The notes under the pieces were generated by a model, which made no database searches, was not told the DNA's origin, and saw only the letters and a program-made list of their open reading frames with translations. This document shows, piece after piece, positions 46,755-57,700 of a DNA stretch of 64,000 nt. Origin of the DNA: Janthinobacterium lividum (lineage in GTDB: Bacteria; Pseudomonadota; Gammaproteobacteria; Burkholderiales; Burkholderiaceae_D). The translations under genes were made by a program, and so were the position numbers. Numbering within the stretch: position 1 is the first letter of the stretch; each line of letters opens with the position of its first letter. The DNA lies in the NCBI RefSeq assembly GCF_011601275.1, contig NZ_JAAOLY010000016.1, positions 1 through 64,000 of the forward strand, read 5' to 3'.

Positions 46755-46771
46755 GTTAAGAATCTCTTAAG
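46755..46771. promoter_or_regulatory. QseB/PmrA-type direct-repeat binding site
   Basis: GTTAAG-AATCT-CTTAAG (46755-46771) has the TTAAG half-sites 11 bp apart typical of OmpR-family regulators of the QseB/PmrA group (form CTTAA-N6-CTTAA). It sits between the kinase gene and the TonB receptor gene, upstream of both. Binding by the regulator encoded at 49103-49771 is inference. Confidence 0.65.
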
Positions 46772-46826
46772 AACTTCTGCGCAAGATCCGAAGCGACATA
46801 TTTTTTGGGTAGCCATGGCCGCAATT

Positions 46827-46862
46827 GTAAATGATTCTTATTGCATCAATGATTCCCATTAG
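46827..46862 (+). promoter_or_regulatory. Fur-box-like sites before the TonB receptor gene
   Basis: GTAAATGATTCTTATTGCA (46827-46845) and AATGATTCCCATTA (46849-46862) both resemble Fur boxes (NATAATGATAATCATTATC core) and lie side by side 50-85 bp before the ATG. Iron-dependent repression of the receptor is the simplest reading. Neither is a perfect match. Confidence 0.55.
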
Positions 46863-46911
46863 CTTGCACCAGCAACAAAAACCAATAACACATCCACCAT
46901 CAGGAGTTTGC

Positions 46912-49068
46912 ATGTCCAACAGCACCCACCGCACGCGCCTGCCGCGTCCCACCACCCTGGCCCTGGCCCTGGCCTTGGCCTTGGCAGCCCTGTCCTGCCT
47001 GCCGGCGCACGCCCAGACGGGCGCGCCTGCCAGCATGCCGGAAGTGGTCGTTTCCGCCTCCGGTTTCGAGCAGGACATCAAGCAGGCGCCCGCCTCGATC
47101 ACGGTGCTGACGCGCCAGGAACTGTCGAAAGAGCGCTTCGGCAACCTGACGCAGGCGCTGGAAAGCGTGGAAGGCATCGACGTGGGCGCGGCGGGCGACA
47201 AGACGGGCGGCATGAACATCAGCATCCGTGGCATGCCCAGCGACTATACGTTGGTCCTGATCGATGGCCGGCGCCAGAACGCGGCCGGCAATGTCACGCC
47301 GAACGGCTTTGGCGGCACGCAGACGAGCTTCATGCCGCCGCTGGCCGCCATCGAGCGCATCGAGATCATCCGCGGCCCCATGTCGACCCTGTACGGCTCG
47401 GACGCCATGGGCGGCGTGATCAATATCATCACGCGCAAGGTGGGCAAGCAGTGGATGGGTTCGGTCTCGGCCGACTATACCGCGCAGCAGGAATCGGACT
47501 TCGGCGACGTCAAGGCCGGCCGCTTCTACCTGAGCGGCCCGATCGCCACCGACCTGCTGGGCCTGTCCCTGCGCGGCAGCAAGCAGCGGCGCGATGCGGC
47601 CGACATCCGCGTCCCCAACGCCGCCGGCACGGACACGGCCGCCAGCATGGGCGCCAATCCCGTGCGCTCGGACGTCGAGAACTTTGGCGCGCGCCTGGCC
47701 TTTACGCCGAACCGCTACCACACCGTCATCCTCGATGCCGACGCGGGCCGCCAGACCTACGATAATTCGAACGGACAGCTCGGCACCAAGAGCGTACAGG
47801 GCGGCTACGGCCCGGAGCAGAAATATAACCGCGACCAGTGGACCCTGTCGCACACGGGCCGCTTCGGCTTCGGCACCCTGGACAGCAGCTACATGGTGAA
47901 CAAGACGGAAACGCTGGGCCGCACGATTCCGCCAGGCACGCCAGGCGCCGTGGCCGGCAGCGCGCGCACCCTGGAAGTGGAAAGCCAGGTCTTCGACACC
48001 AAGCTGGTCATGCCATTGGGCAAACACATGGCGACAGTCGGCGCGCAATGGTGGAAAGCGGACATGACGGATGGCGTGGCGCCAAAGAAATTCGAATTCA
48101 CGCAAAAAGCCCTGTTCGTGGAAGACGAATGGCAAGTGCTGGAGAACATCGCGCTGACCTTCGGCGCCCGTTATGACGATCACAGCATCTTCGGCGGCCA
48201 GACCAGCCCCCGCGCCTATGCCGTGTGGAACGCGACACAGAGCTGGACCGTCAAGGGCGGCGTCAGCAAGGGCTACAAGACGCCGCGCGTAGAGCAACTG
48301 TCGCCAGGCATCAACGGTTTCGGCGGCCAGGGCACGATTCCCCTCGTCGGCAGCCCGGACTTGAAACCGGAAACGAGCACGACGACGGAAATCGGCGCCT
48401 ATTTCGATAACCTGGCAGGCTGGACGGCCAGCGGCTCCCTGTTCAACAACGAATTCAAGGACAAGATCACGACGGGCACGGGCCTCGTCAATTGCGACTA
48501 CCGTCCATCGCCGAACCGTCCCGGCTGCGTCAGCTTCGGCAACTGGCCCAACGTCGATGCGTTTAGCCAGTCCGTCAACGTGGATGATGCCGTCACGCGC
48601 GGCGTCGAGCTCAATACGCGCTTCCCGCTCGGCAAGACCTTGTCGGCCAGCGCCAACTACACGTACACGGAAAGCGAACAGAAGAGCGGCAGCAACGCGG
48701 GCAAGCCGCTCAGCGACACGCCCAAGCACGCCGTCAACGCGCGCCTGTCGTGGGATATCTCGCGCGAGTGGAATGGCTGGCTGCGCGCCGAGTATCGCAG
48801 CGAGCGCTTCCGCGATCCAGGCACGTCGGCTTCCACGCGCGCCGCCAAGGCCGCGCTGGGCGACTACAAGGGCTATACCATGCTGCATCTGGGCACCAGC
48901 TACCAGCTGAACAAACGCGTGACATTGAACGCGGCCGTGTACAACCTGCTCAACAAGGACTTCATCGACTACCAGCCATACCGCGCACCGGCATTGACCT
49001 ACGCCAATCGCTATGTCAACAGCCTGGACGGACGCCGTCTGTGGCTGTCGGCCACCGTCGATTTCTGA
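46912..49068 (+). CDS. TonB-dependent outer membrane receptor (siderophore/CirA-FepA-like)
   Basis: 718 residues. Signal peptide to about residue 36 (CLPAHA/QTGAPA), TonB box-like PEVVVSASGFE, plug domain (LTQALESVEGIDVG, RIEIIRGPMSTLYGSDAMGGVINIITRK), and a beta-barrel ending in aromatic Phe (LWLSATVDF). The best match in style is the catecholate-siderophore/colicin I receptor group. The ATG at 46912 has an AGGAG ribosome site, and two Fur-like boxes and a QseB-type site lie upstream. The ligand is not known. Confidence 0.9.
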   Translation: MSNSTHRTRLPRPTTLALALALALAALSCLPAHAQTGAPASMPEVVVSASGFEQDIKQAPASITVLTRQELSKERFGNLTQALESVEGIDVGAAGDKTGGMNISIRGMPSDYTLVLIDGRRQNAAGNVTPNGFGGTQTSFMPPLAAIERIEIIRGPMSTLYGSDAMGGVINIITRKVGKQWMGSVSADYTAQQESDFGDVKAGRFYLSGPIATDLLGLSLRGSKQRRDAADIRVPNAAGTDTAASMGANPVRSDVENFGARLAFTPNRYHTVILDADAGRQTYDNSNGQLGTKSVQGGYGPEQKYNRDQWTLSHTGRFGFGTLDSSYMVNKTETLGRTIPPGTPGAVAGSARTLEVESQVFDTKLVMPLGKHMATVGAQWWKADMTDGVAPKKFEFTQKALFVEDEWQVLENIALTFGARYDDHSIFGGQTSPRAYAVWNATQSWTVKGGVSKGYKTPRVEQLSPGINGFGGQGTIPLVGSPDLKPETSTTTEIGAYFDNLAGWTASGSLFNNEFKDKITTGTGLVNCDYRPSPNRPGCVSFGNWPNVDAFSQSVNVDDAVTRGVELNTRFPLGKTLSASANYTYTESEQKSGSNAGKPLSDTPKHAVNARLSWDISREWNGWLRAEYRSERFRDPGTSASTRAAKAALGDYKGYTMLHLGTSYQLNKRVTLNAAVYNLLNKDFIDYQPYRAPALTYANRYVNSLDGRRLWLSATVDF

Positions 49069-49076
49069 TCAAGGGA

Positions 49077-49100
49077 GCGGCCTGCGGGCCGCCTTTTTTT
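49077..49100 (+). terminator. Rho-independent terminator of the TonB receptor gene
   Basis: A stem GCGGCC/GGCCGC (49077-49082 with 49087-49092), a TGCG loop and seven T residues (49094-49100) begin 9 bp after the stop. The next gene ends only 3 bp beyond on the other strand. Confidence 0.88.
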
Positions 49101-49102
49101 CG

Positions 49103-49771
49103 TCAGGCCGCTTTGGGCTTGTCGATGCAATAACCGATCGCATGCACGGTGCGTATCAAGTCCCGCCCCAGCTTCTTGCGCAGGTGGTGGATATGCACTT
49201 GCACGGCATTGCTTTCCACCTCGCCGCCCCAGCTGTACAGGTTTTTCTCCAGCTGCTCCCGGCTCAGCACCCGGCCACCGTGTTCCAGCAGCAGTTGCAG
49301 GATGCGAAATTCCTTCACCGTCAGCATCACGGGCAATCCCCCTTGCGTCACCTGCCGGTCCGCGATATCGAGCACCAGGTCGCCGTGCACGAGGTTTTCG
49401 CGCAGGCGCCCGACGGCGCGGCGGCAGGCGCTGCGGATGCGCGCGGCCAGTTCGTCGAGGTCGAACGGTTTGACGATGAAGTCGTCGGCGCCCGCGTCGA
49501 GGCCGGCGATGCGTTCGCCTACCTTGTCGCGCGCCGTGACGACCAGCACGGCCCCGCTGTAGCCGTTATCGCGCAGCACGCCCAGCGCCTGCATGCCGTC
49601 CTGCCCCGGCAAGCCCAGGTCGAGCAGGATGCAGCCATAGTCGTGCAGGCGCACGGCCGTGTGCGCGTGCTCGGCGCTCGTGACCCAGTCGACGGCATAG
49701 CCGCCCTGCTCCAGGCCGATCTGCGTGGCGCGGCCCAGCTGCGGGTCGTCTTCGGTCAGCAAGATGCGCAT
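49103..49771 (-). CDS. QseB-like response regulator (OmpR family)
   Basis: 222 residues. Receiver with acidic pair in LLTEDDPQLG, D51 in ILLDLGLPGQDG and K in IVKPFDLDEL. Winged helix (VMLTVKEFRILQLLLEHGGRVLSREQLEKNLYSWGGEVESNAVQVHIHHLRKKL, read across residues 148-201) in the QseB style. Its kinase gene is on the same strand 2.4 kb downstream, beyond the TonB receptor gene. Confidence 0.9.
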   Translation of the reverse strand: MRILLTEDDPQLGRATQIGLEQGGYAVDWVTSAEHAHTAVRLHDYGCILLDLGLPGQDGMQALGVLRDNGYSGAVLVVTARDKVGERIAGLDAGADDFIVKPFDLDELAARIRSACRRAVGRLRENLVHGDLVLDIADRQVTQGGLPVMLTVKEFRILQLLLEHGGRVLSREQLEKNLYSWGGEVESNAVQVHIHHLRKKLGRDLIRTVHAIGYCIDKPKAA

Positions 49772-49792
49772 GGGGAAAGCGGCGCGGCCCGC

Positions 49793-50164
49793 TCAGTCCT
49801 TTTTCTTGATCAGGCCCGCCAGTGCGGCAAACGGATTGTGCGTGGCCGGCGCCACCTCGGCCGACAGCAGGCCGGCGCCACGGTCCGCTTCCAGGTAGCG
49901 CGAGTGCTCATTGTCGTGGCAATACAGGCACAGCAGTTCCCAGTTGCTGCCATCGGGCGGATTGTTGTCGTGGTTATGGTCGCGGTGGTGCACGGTCAGC
50001 TGCTGCACGTTGGCGCGCGTGAATTCGCGCATGCAGCGGCCGCATACCCACGGATACATCTTCAGCGAGCGCTCGCGGTAGCCGCTCTCGCGCTGGTCGG
50101 CGGCGCGGCGCGCTTCGGCCACGATCTTGTCCAGCCGTGCAGCATCGGGCTTTTTACTCTGCAT
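49793..50164 (-). CDS. yajD: YajD-family HNH nuclease
   Basis: 123 residues. Two CxxC pairs (VCGRCMRE and LLCLYCHDNEH) flank the HNH core (TVHHRDHNHDNNPPDGSNWELLCLYCH). This matches the YajD family, whose substrate is not established. The start at 50164 (MQSKKPDAARL) has a GAAAG site. It sits 22 bp upstream of the response regulator gene on the same strand, and the two may be cotranscribed. Confidence 0.85.
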   Translation of the reverse strand: MQSKKPDAARLDKIVAEARRAADQRESGYRERSLKMYPWVCGRCMREFTRANVQQLTVHHRDHNHDNNPPDGSNWELLCLYCHDNEHSRYLEADRGAGLLSAEVAPATHNPFAALAGLIKKKD

Positions 50165-50437
50165 GACAACTTTCGATATGGGAGGTAGAAGCATCCATTT
50201 TAATGAGGATGGGGGCGCAATTGTACTTTTTCTGCCACGCCGCCAGCCCGTGTCACCGCCGGCGTGCTTTTTTTAGCGTGCGCGGCACCACAGATACTTG
50301 ATTTAACGCAAAATAAGGCCAGCGACAGACCACGAACAGACGCTAGGGCAGCAGGCAGCGCGCAGGTCAGCATATTTCGGCTATGATGCGCGCCACGCCG
50401 CCCTTCCCTTTTTCATGACCCTAGCCTGCAAGCGCCC

Positions 50438-53400
50438 GTGATAGCGATAACAAGACCCCTGCAACGCCTTGCCCGCCGCCTGTACAGTCTCAGCCTGGTG
50501 CCCCTGTTCGCGCTCATCTTGCTGCTGGCGCTGTGGGCGGCCGTCTTTTACCAGGTGGGCCAGGAACGGGCCAGCGCCGTGCGCGACGCCGTGGCCGTCA
50601 GCCAGTCGCTGGCGCGCACCCTGGCCGACCATACCAGTTTCACCCTGCGCCAGACGGACCACGCCACGCAGCTGTTCAAGCTCAAATACGAGGAGACGGA
50701 TGGCGGCCTGCGCCTGAATGAATTCACGCGCCGCCAGGGCCTGCTCGACAGCGTGCTGCCATCGAAGCTGGAACTGCCGATCGCCCTCATCGACGCGCAG
50801 GGCAATGTGGTCGACAGCGCCCACGCCTATCTGCCGGAAAACCTGGCCACGCAGCCATTTTTCAGGGCGCTGGCCGCCAATGCATCCGACACGGCCCTGG
50901 TCGATACGCCCATGCTCGACGCGGACGGCAAGCGCTGGACCATCCGCCTGGCGCGCCGCCTGAACGATGCCCAGGGCCGCTTCGCCGGGGCCATCGTCAT
51001 CCTCGTCGACCCCACGTATTTTGTCGACGACTACGACCGCCTGAACCTCGATGAGCATGGCGCGCTGATGCTGGTGGCGCGCGACAGCGGCCTGACGGTG
51101 GGGCGCATCGGCGAGCAATTGATCCTCAGCGATCGCATCGACTTTCGCATGCCGGGACCGCCGCAGCACGCCGCCGAGGAACTGCTGATCGAGCCGCCCG
51201 TCGACGCGACGTCGCGCATCTACAGCTACCACGAGCTGCCGCGCTACCCGCTGCTGGCCGTGGTGGGCGTGAGCCGCACCGTCGCCCTGGCGCGCTTCGA
51301 ACACCGCCGCATCGTGTATATCGGCGCGCTGCTCGCCGCCAGCGTGCTCATTGCCGGCTTTACGACCCTGCTGATGCGCCAGAGCGCGCGCCTGCGCCGC
51401 AGCATCCGCCAGGCCAAGGAAACGCAGGCGCTGCTGCGCGCGGCGCACCAGGGCAGCCTCGATGCCGTGCTGCTGCTGAAAGCCTGGCGCCCCGCACCGG
51501 GCAAACCGGTGGAAGACTTCACCTTTGCCGACATCAACGAGCGGGCCGCCGACATGCTGGGCAAGCCGCGCTCCGAACTGCTGGGCCAGCGCGTGCTGCC
51601 GCAGATGCCGCTGCTGCGCGGCGAGCGTTTCTTCAAGCGCTTCGTGCTGGTGATGGAAACGCGCCAGCCGCTGGAAGATGAATTCGAGCTGCCGCTGGCC
51701 TCGGGCGGCACGCGCTGGCTGCGCCACCAGGTGGTGCCGATCGCCGACGGCGTGGCCGTCACTTCGCGCGACATCAGCGCGCGCAAGCACGACGAACTGG
51801 CGCTGCAGGATAACCGCAGCTTCCTGCAATCGCTGATCGACCATTTGCCCGTGCTCGTCTACGTGAAAAGCGCGCGCCCGGAAAATTTCGGCCAGATGGA
51901 AGTGTGGAACAAGGCGGCCGAGGACATCACCGGCCACCTGGCCGCCGACGTCATCGGCAAGACCGATTTCCAGGCCTTCCCGCCCGACTTCGGCCTGCAC
52001 GATGCCGAAGACGACCGCGCCATCCTGGCCGAGCACGGCGTTATCGACCATACGGAAAAGCCATTGCGCCTGCTAGACGGCAGCCTGCGCTACCTGCGCG
52101 CCGTCTCCGTGCCCGTGTTCGACGAGCGCCAGCAGATCGAACATATCCTGTGCATTGCCGAGGATATCTCGCAGCGCCGCCAGCAGGAACTGGAACTGCG
52201 CCAGAAACAGGCCGAGCTGGCCGCCGTCAACGACGCCTCGCCACTGGGGCTGGTGCGTCTGGACCGCCAGCGCCGCTGCACCTACGTCAACCGCACCTTC
52301 GAATCGATCACGGGCCTGCCGCGCGCGGCCGCCCTGGGCGCCGGCTGGACCAGCGCCCTGCATCCGGACGACTATCCGCTGATGCACGTGGCGCTGGAGC
52401 AGCTCACGCGCAGCCATGCGCCATTCCAGTCAACCCTGCGCTACCTGCAGCGCGACGGCCGGCTGGTATGGGTCTCCGTGAAGATCGCGCCCATCCTCGT
52501 CGACGGCCGGATCGAAGGCTACGTGGGGACCCTGGACGACATCACCACCTTGCGCGAATCGGAAGTGGCGCTGCTGGAAAGCGAAGCGCGCCTGCGCACC
52601 ATCGCCGACACCTTGCCAGCCATGATCGCGTATATCGACGCCGACCAGATCTATCGCTTCCTGAACATCGCCTATGAACGCGAATTCGGCCTGACGGGCC
52701 GGCAGGCGCTGGGCAAGAGCGTGCGCGAAACGGTGGGCGAGGCGCGCTACCGCACGGTGGCGCCGTATATCGAGCGCGTGCTGGCCGGCGAAACCTTGAG
52801 CTTCGAGGAAGAGGACGACAAGGAAGGCATCGAGCGCTGCCTGGAAGTGATCTACATCCCGCAGATCGGCGAAGACAAGCTGCAGGTGGTGGGCTTTCAC
52901 GTGATGCGCCAGGATATCACCGTGCAAAAGCGCGAGAAACAGCGCCTGCTGAAGCTGGCCCAGGTCGATGCGCTCACGGGCCTGTCGAACCGCGCCGGCT
53001 TCCAGCAAAAACTCAGCGACGCCATGCACGCGAGCCGCCAGCAGCAGCACCTGATGGCCGTCATGTACATGGATATCGACCGCTTCAAGCCCGTCAACGA
53101 CACGCACGGCCACGGCACCGGCGACGCCCTGCTGCGCGCCTTCGCCCAGCGCCTGACGCAAACCATGCGCGCCACCGACATCATCGCCCGCCTGGGCGGC
53201 GACGAATTCACCATCATCATGGAACAGATCACACGGCCCGACGACGCGGCCGTGCTGGCCGAAAAAATCGTCGCCGCCATGCAGCAGCCGTTCGAACTCG
53301 ATGGCATCACCGTGCGCATTTCCGCCAGCATCGGCCTGGCCTTCTACCGCGACGAAGACATTTCGCCCGCCGTCCTGCTGCAGCGGGCCGACGTGCTGCT

Positions 53401-53458
53401 GTACAAGGCCAAGCAGGATGGCAGGAATACTTATCGCGCCGGCGCATTGACGGCTTGA
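50438..53458 (+). CDS. membrane PAS-GGDEF diguanylate cyclase
   Basis: 1006 residues from a GTG at 50438. A membrane helix near 20-40, a periplasmic sensor of about 240 residues, and a second helix near 285-305 are followed by about four PAS domains (about 320-450, 455-585, 590-710, 715-840). A GGDEF domain (RLGGDEFTI, 920-924) completes it. The inhibitory I-site RATD (911-914) sits 5 residues before GGDEF, so product inhibition by c-di-GMP is expected. No EAL domain is present. The GTG start is supported by the first helix and lack of an earlier ATG. Confidence 0.88.
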   Translation: MIAITRPLQRLARRLYSLSLVPLFALILLLALWAAVFYQVGQERASAVRDAVAVSQSLARTLADHTSFTLRQTDHATQLFKLKYEETDGGLRLNEFTRRQGLLDSVLPSKLELPIALIDAQGNVVDSAHAYLPENLATQPFFRALAANASDTALVDTPMLDADGKRWTIRLARRLNDAQGRFAGAIVILVDPTYFVDDYDRLNLDEHGALMLVARDSGLTVGRIGEQLILSDRIDFRMPGPPQHAAEELLIEPPVDATSRIYSYHELPRYPLLAVVGVSRTVALARFEHRRIVYIGALLAASVLIAGFTTLLMRQSARLRRSIRQAKETQALLRAAHQGSLDAVLLLKAWRPAPGKPVEDFTFADINERAADMLGKPRSELLGQRVLPQMPLLRGERFFKRFVLVMETRQPLEDEFELPLASGGTRWLRHQVVPIADGVAVTSRDISARKHDELALQDNRSFLQSLIDHLPVLVYVKSARPENFGQMEVWNKAAEDITGHLAADVIGKTDFQAFPPDFGLHDAEDDRAILAEHGVIDHTEKPLRLLDGSLRYLRAVSVPVFDERQQIEHILCIAEDISQRRQQELELRQKQAELAAVNDASPLGLVRLDRQRRCTYVNRTFESITGLPRAAALGAGWTSALHPDDYPLMHVALEQLTRSHAPFQSTLRYLQRDGRLVWVSVKIAPILVDGRIEGYVGTLDDITTLRESEVALLESEARLRTIADTLPAMIAYIDADQIYRFLNIAYEREFGLTGRQALGKSVRETVGEARYRTVAPYIERVLAGETLSFEEEDDKEGIERCLEVIYIPQIGEDKLQVVGFHVMRQDITVQKREKQRLLKLAQVDALTGLSNRAGFQQKLSDAMHASRQQQHLMAVMYMDIDRFKPVNDTHGHGTGDALLRAFAQRLTQTMRATDIIARLGGDEFTIIMEQITRPDDAAVLAEKIVAAMQQPFELDGITVRISASIGLAFYRDEDISPAVLLQRADVLLYKAKQDGRNTYRAGALTA

Positions 53459-53525
53459 TTTAGCCGCTGGCGCATGCCGTCATTCCTGCTATATTGGCGC
53501 CTGTCCTCCCTACCGTTGCCACACC

Positions 53526-54752
53526 ATGCGCCTGCTGCACACTTCCGACTGGCATCTGGGCCAGACCCTGCACAATTATGAAAGGGGCTACGAACACCAG
53601 CGCTTCCTCGACTGGCTGCTCGACACGCTCGTGGCCGAACAGGTCGACGTGCTGCTGGTGGCGGGCGACGTATTCGACAACGCCAACCCATCGGCCGCCT
53701 CGCAAAAGCAGCTATATGTATTCCTGCAGCAGGCGCGCGCGCGCCTGCCCGCGCTGCAACTGGTCGTCGTGGCCGGCAACCACGATTCGGCGGGACGGCT
53801 CGAAGCGCCCGGCCCCCTGCTGGCCGCGCACGGCACCCACGTAGTCGGACATCTGCTGCGCGACGAGGCAGGCAATATCGACCTGGAACGCCTGCTGCTG
53901 CCGCTCGCCGGCAGCGATGGGCAAGTGCAGGCCTGGTGTCTGGCCGTGCCCTTTTTGCGTCCCGGCGACGTGCCGAAACTGCCGGCCGGCGACACGCAGG
54001 ATGCCTACCTGGGCGGCATCGCCCTGCTGTACCGCCAGCTGGCGGACCTGGCGCTGGCGCGCCGCCAGCCAGGGCAAGCCATCGTTGCCATGGGCCACTG
54101 CCACATGGTGGGCGGCGAAATGTCGAACGACTCCGAACGCCGCATCGTCATCGGCGGCACGGAGATGCTGCCCTCGGGGATCTTCGATACGTCCATCGCG
54201 TATGCGGCGCTGGGCCATTTGCACAAGGCGCAGGCCGTGGGCGGCCAGGAGCACATCCGCTACTGCGGCAGCCCGATTCCCTTGTCGTTCGCGGAAGTGA
54301 ATTACCGCCACCAGGTGCTGTGCCTCGATATCGACGGCGAGCAGTTGACTGAGGTGCGCGCCATCGAAGTGCCGCGCGCCGTGCCGCTCTTGCGCGTGCC
54401 CGCCACGCCGGCGCCCATCAACGAAGTGCTGACGCAGCTGGCCGCCCTCGACATACCCGCTGCGCCACCGGAAGCGCAACCCTTCCTGGAAGTGCGCGTG
54501 CGCCTCGACGCGCCCGAACCGGGCCTGCGCGCGCGCATCGAAACGGCGCTCGACGGCAAGCCCGTGCGTCTGGCGAAGATCGAAACGTCGAGCGCCGCGC
54601 GCAGCAGCGCGCCCGAGAACCTGACGCTCGACCAGTTGGGCCAGCTGCAGCCCGACGACATCTTCCGCCGCCTGTACCTGCAAAAATACGGCAAGGAAGC
54701 ACCACCCGAACAACTGTCGGCCCTGGCCGAACTACTGCTGCCCGGCGCTTGA
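53526..54752 (+). CDS. sbcD: SbcCD nuclease subunit SbcD
   Basis: 408 residues. Calcineurin-like phosphoesterase motifs TSDWHLGQTL, VAGDVFDN, VAGNHDSAGRL, GHCHM and GHLHKAQ bind the two manganese ions of the Mre11-type active site. With SbcC it cuts hairpins and blocked DNA ends. It lies 16 bp before sbcC in one operon. Confidence 0.97.
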   Translation: MRLLHTSDWHLGQTLHNYERGYEHQRFLDWLLDTLVAEQVDVLLVAGDVFDNANPSAASQKQLYVFLQQARARLPALQLVVVAGNHDSAGRLEAPGPLLAAHGTHVVGHLLRDEAGNIDLERLLLPLAGSDGQVQAWCLAVPFLRPGDVPKLPAGDTQDAYLGGIALLYRQLADLALARRQPGQAIVAMGHCHMVGGEMSNDSERRIVIGGTEMLPSGIFDTSIAYAALGHLHKAQAVGGQEHIRYCGSPIPLSFAEVNYRHQVLCLDIDGEQLTEVRAIEVPRAVPLLRVPATPAPINEVLTQLAALDIPAAPPEAQPFLEVRVRLDAPEPGLRARIETALDGKPVRLAKIETSSAARSSAPENLTLDQLGQLQPDDIFRRLYLQKYGKEAPPEQLSALAELLLPGA

Positions 54753-54768
54753 GCGCAACTGAAGAACC

Positions 54769-57700
54769 ATGAAAATACTGAAAATCAGCGGCAAGAACCT
54801 GGCCTCGCTGGCTGGCGAATTTGAAGTCGACTTCCAGCAGGAACCGCTGGCGTCATCCGGCCTGTTCGCCATCAGCGGCCCCACGGGCGCGGGCAAGAGC
54901 ACCCTGCTCGACGCGCTGTGCCTGGCCCTGTACGACGCCACGCCGCGCCTGTTGAAAGTGCTGGGACGGGGCAGCGCCCTGCCCGACGTGGGCAAGGAAA
55001 CCGTCAATGCCCAGGATACGCGCACCCTGCTGCGCCGCGGCACGCCCGACGGTTACGCGCAAGTCGATTTCGTCGGCAACGACGGCGCAAGCTACCGCGC
55101 GCGCTGGAGCGTGCGCCGCTCGCGCACCAAGGCGGAAGGCGCGCTGCAGGCAACCGCCATGAGCTTGCACCAGCTGCCCGCGCTGCAGCCCATCGGCGGC
55201 ACCAAGACGGAAGTCAAGGAAGAGATCGAAAAGCGCATCGGCCTGTCGTTCGACCAGTTTACGCGCGCCGTGCTGCTGGCGCAAAACGAGTTTTCCACCT
55301 TCCTCAAGACGGAAGACAATGAACGGGGCGAGTTGCTGGAAACCCTGACGGGCAGCAGCATCTATACGGATATTTCCATGCGCGCCTTCGAGCGGGCGAA
55401 AAAGGAAAAACAGGTCCTCGAACGCCTGGGCGAAAAGCTGGCCGACCAGCGTCCCTTGTCGCCGGAAGAACGGGCCGATACCGAAGCGTCAAGTGGTGCA
55501 GCCGAGACCACCCTGCACACCATCGACTTGCGCAAGGCCGTGCTGGAACTGCAGCAACGCTGGCACCAAGAGACGCACAAGCTGCAAACCCAGATGGCGG
55601 CGGCGCAAGCGGCGCTCGATGGCGCGGATGCCGAACGGGCCGCTGCCGAAGCGCGCCGCGCGGCGCTGGCGCAATGGGAATTGCTGCAGCCGGCGCGGCC
55701 CCTGATCGACGACGTGGCGCGTCTGGCGAACGACATCGCCAGCACCGGCGCCACGCTGGAAGCGTCGCGCGCGCAGGCGGCGCAGGCCGTCGCCAGCGAA
55801 GCGCAACTGGCGCAGGCCGTACAACTGGCGGCAGCGGCCTTGCTGGCCAGGGAAGCGGCGCAACACGATGCGGCGGCCCTGCTCGACCAGGCCAAGGCGC
55901 TCGACGCCGGCATTGCGGCACACTTGCCCGCGCATGAGCAGGCAAAGCAAGCGGCGCAAGGTGCCGACCAGGCCAACGAGGCGGCGCGCGCCGCGCTGCA
56001 CGCGCTGCAGCAGCGCCAGCAAGCCGCGCAGGCGGAACAGGAAGCGGGCAGCCAGTGGCTGGCGTCGCACCAGCAGTGGCAGGCGCTGGCGCAATCGTGG
56101 CAATTGTGGGATCAATTGTTTGCCCAGGCCGGACAAGCGGCCGCGCAAGCCGATGCGGCCGACGCCAGCATGGCCGAATCGACACGGCAGGTGCGCCAGG
56201 CCTTTGACGCCACGCAGGCGGCGCAAGATGCGCTGGCCAGCGCCGCTGCCGCGCTGGCGCTGCGCGATGCCGAACGGCGCGAGGCGCTGGCGGCCATGCA
56301 AGCCATCGATGGCCAGGGGCTGCAGGAACAGCGCGGCCGGCTGGAGGCGCACGCGCGCATCTTGACCAGCGCGGACAAAACCTTGAGCGAACTGACGCGC
56401 CAGCAGCAGGCGCTGGCGCACTGGCAAGCGAGGGCAGCCCAACTGGCGCAGGCCGCGCAAACGGAAAGCACGGCATTAGCAAAGGAAGCGGCGCAAACGG
56501 CGCAGCTGGAGGCGCGCCTGGCGCAGGCGGAAAAATCCTTGAAAGGCGCGGAAGCGGCATGCGCGGCCAGCGTCGAGCAGCTGCGGGCCAACTTGCAGGA
56601 CGAGCAGCCCTGCCCCGTCTGCGGCGCGCTGGAACACCCGTACAGCCATGCCGATGACGCCTTGCAGGCGATGCTGGCCAGCTTGCAGGATGAGGTGCTG
56701 GCTTGCCGCACGCAGGCGCGCGGCAATCTGGAACGGCTGGCCACGCACAAGGCGGCGCTGGCAGCCCATTTACGCGAACAAGCGCAAACGGCGGAAGAAC
56801 TATCTGCACTGCCGTCCATCATTGACGGCCTGAATGCGCAATGGCAGCCGCATGCGGATACCTTGCAGCTGCCGCCGGCAGACCAGCGCGCGGACTGGTT
56901 CACGCAGCAGCTGGCGGCCAATGCGGCAGGCTTGCAGGCGCTGGCGCAGCAGGAAACGGCGCTGCGCCAGGCCAGTACACTGCGCGAGCAGGCGCAGGCG
57001 GCGCACGACCTGGCGTCCAGCGACCACGCGCGCTGCACAAGCGCCGTCGCCGATGCGCAAGCGCGGCTGGCCCAGCTGCAGGCGCAGCAAGCGGGCAATG
57101 CAGACAAGGGCGAGACGGCGCGCGCCGCGCTCGATGCCTTGCTGGCGCAGCTCGATGGCGCCTTTGCCGACGCCGACGGCGCCGAAGGCTGGAAAGAAGG
57201 CTGGCGTGCCGGTCCGGCCGCCTTCCGTGCGGCGCGTGAATCGGAAAGCCGGCAATGGCTGAAACAGCAGGCGGACCAGGACAAGCGCGGCCACGCGCTG
57301 GCGACCCTGGCCGCGCAACTGGAAGCGGCGCTGTTGGCCGCCGGCAAGGCACAGCACACGGCGCAGGAAGCCCACGCCGCCTTTGCCGCCGCCGACAAAC
57401 AGCGCACGGCGCTGCAAGCGCAGCGCAACGCGCTATGGCAGGGCCAAAGCGTGGCCGAGGTCGAGCGCGCGCTGGCGGACGCCATCGCGCAGGCCAAAGA
57501 ACAGCTGGCGCAGCGGCAAACGGCGGCACAGTCGGCCGGCCAGCAGCGCACGCGCCTGGAAGAAGCGTGCGCGCAGCTGTCGCAGCGCCTGGCCGCCTTG
57601 CGCGAGCAGGCACACGGCGCCACCGCCGCCCTGCACGGCTGGCTGCGCCAGTTCCAGGATGCCCACCCTGGTCACGCACCCGCCACGCTTGACGAGCTGC

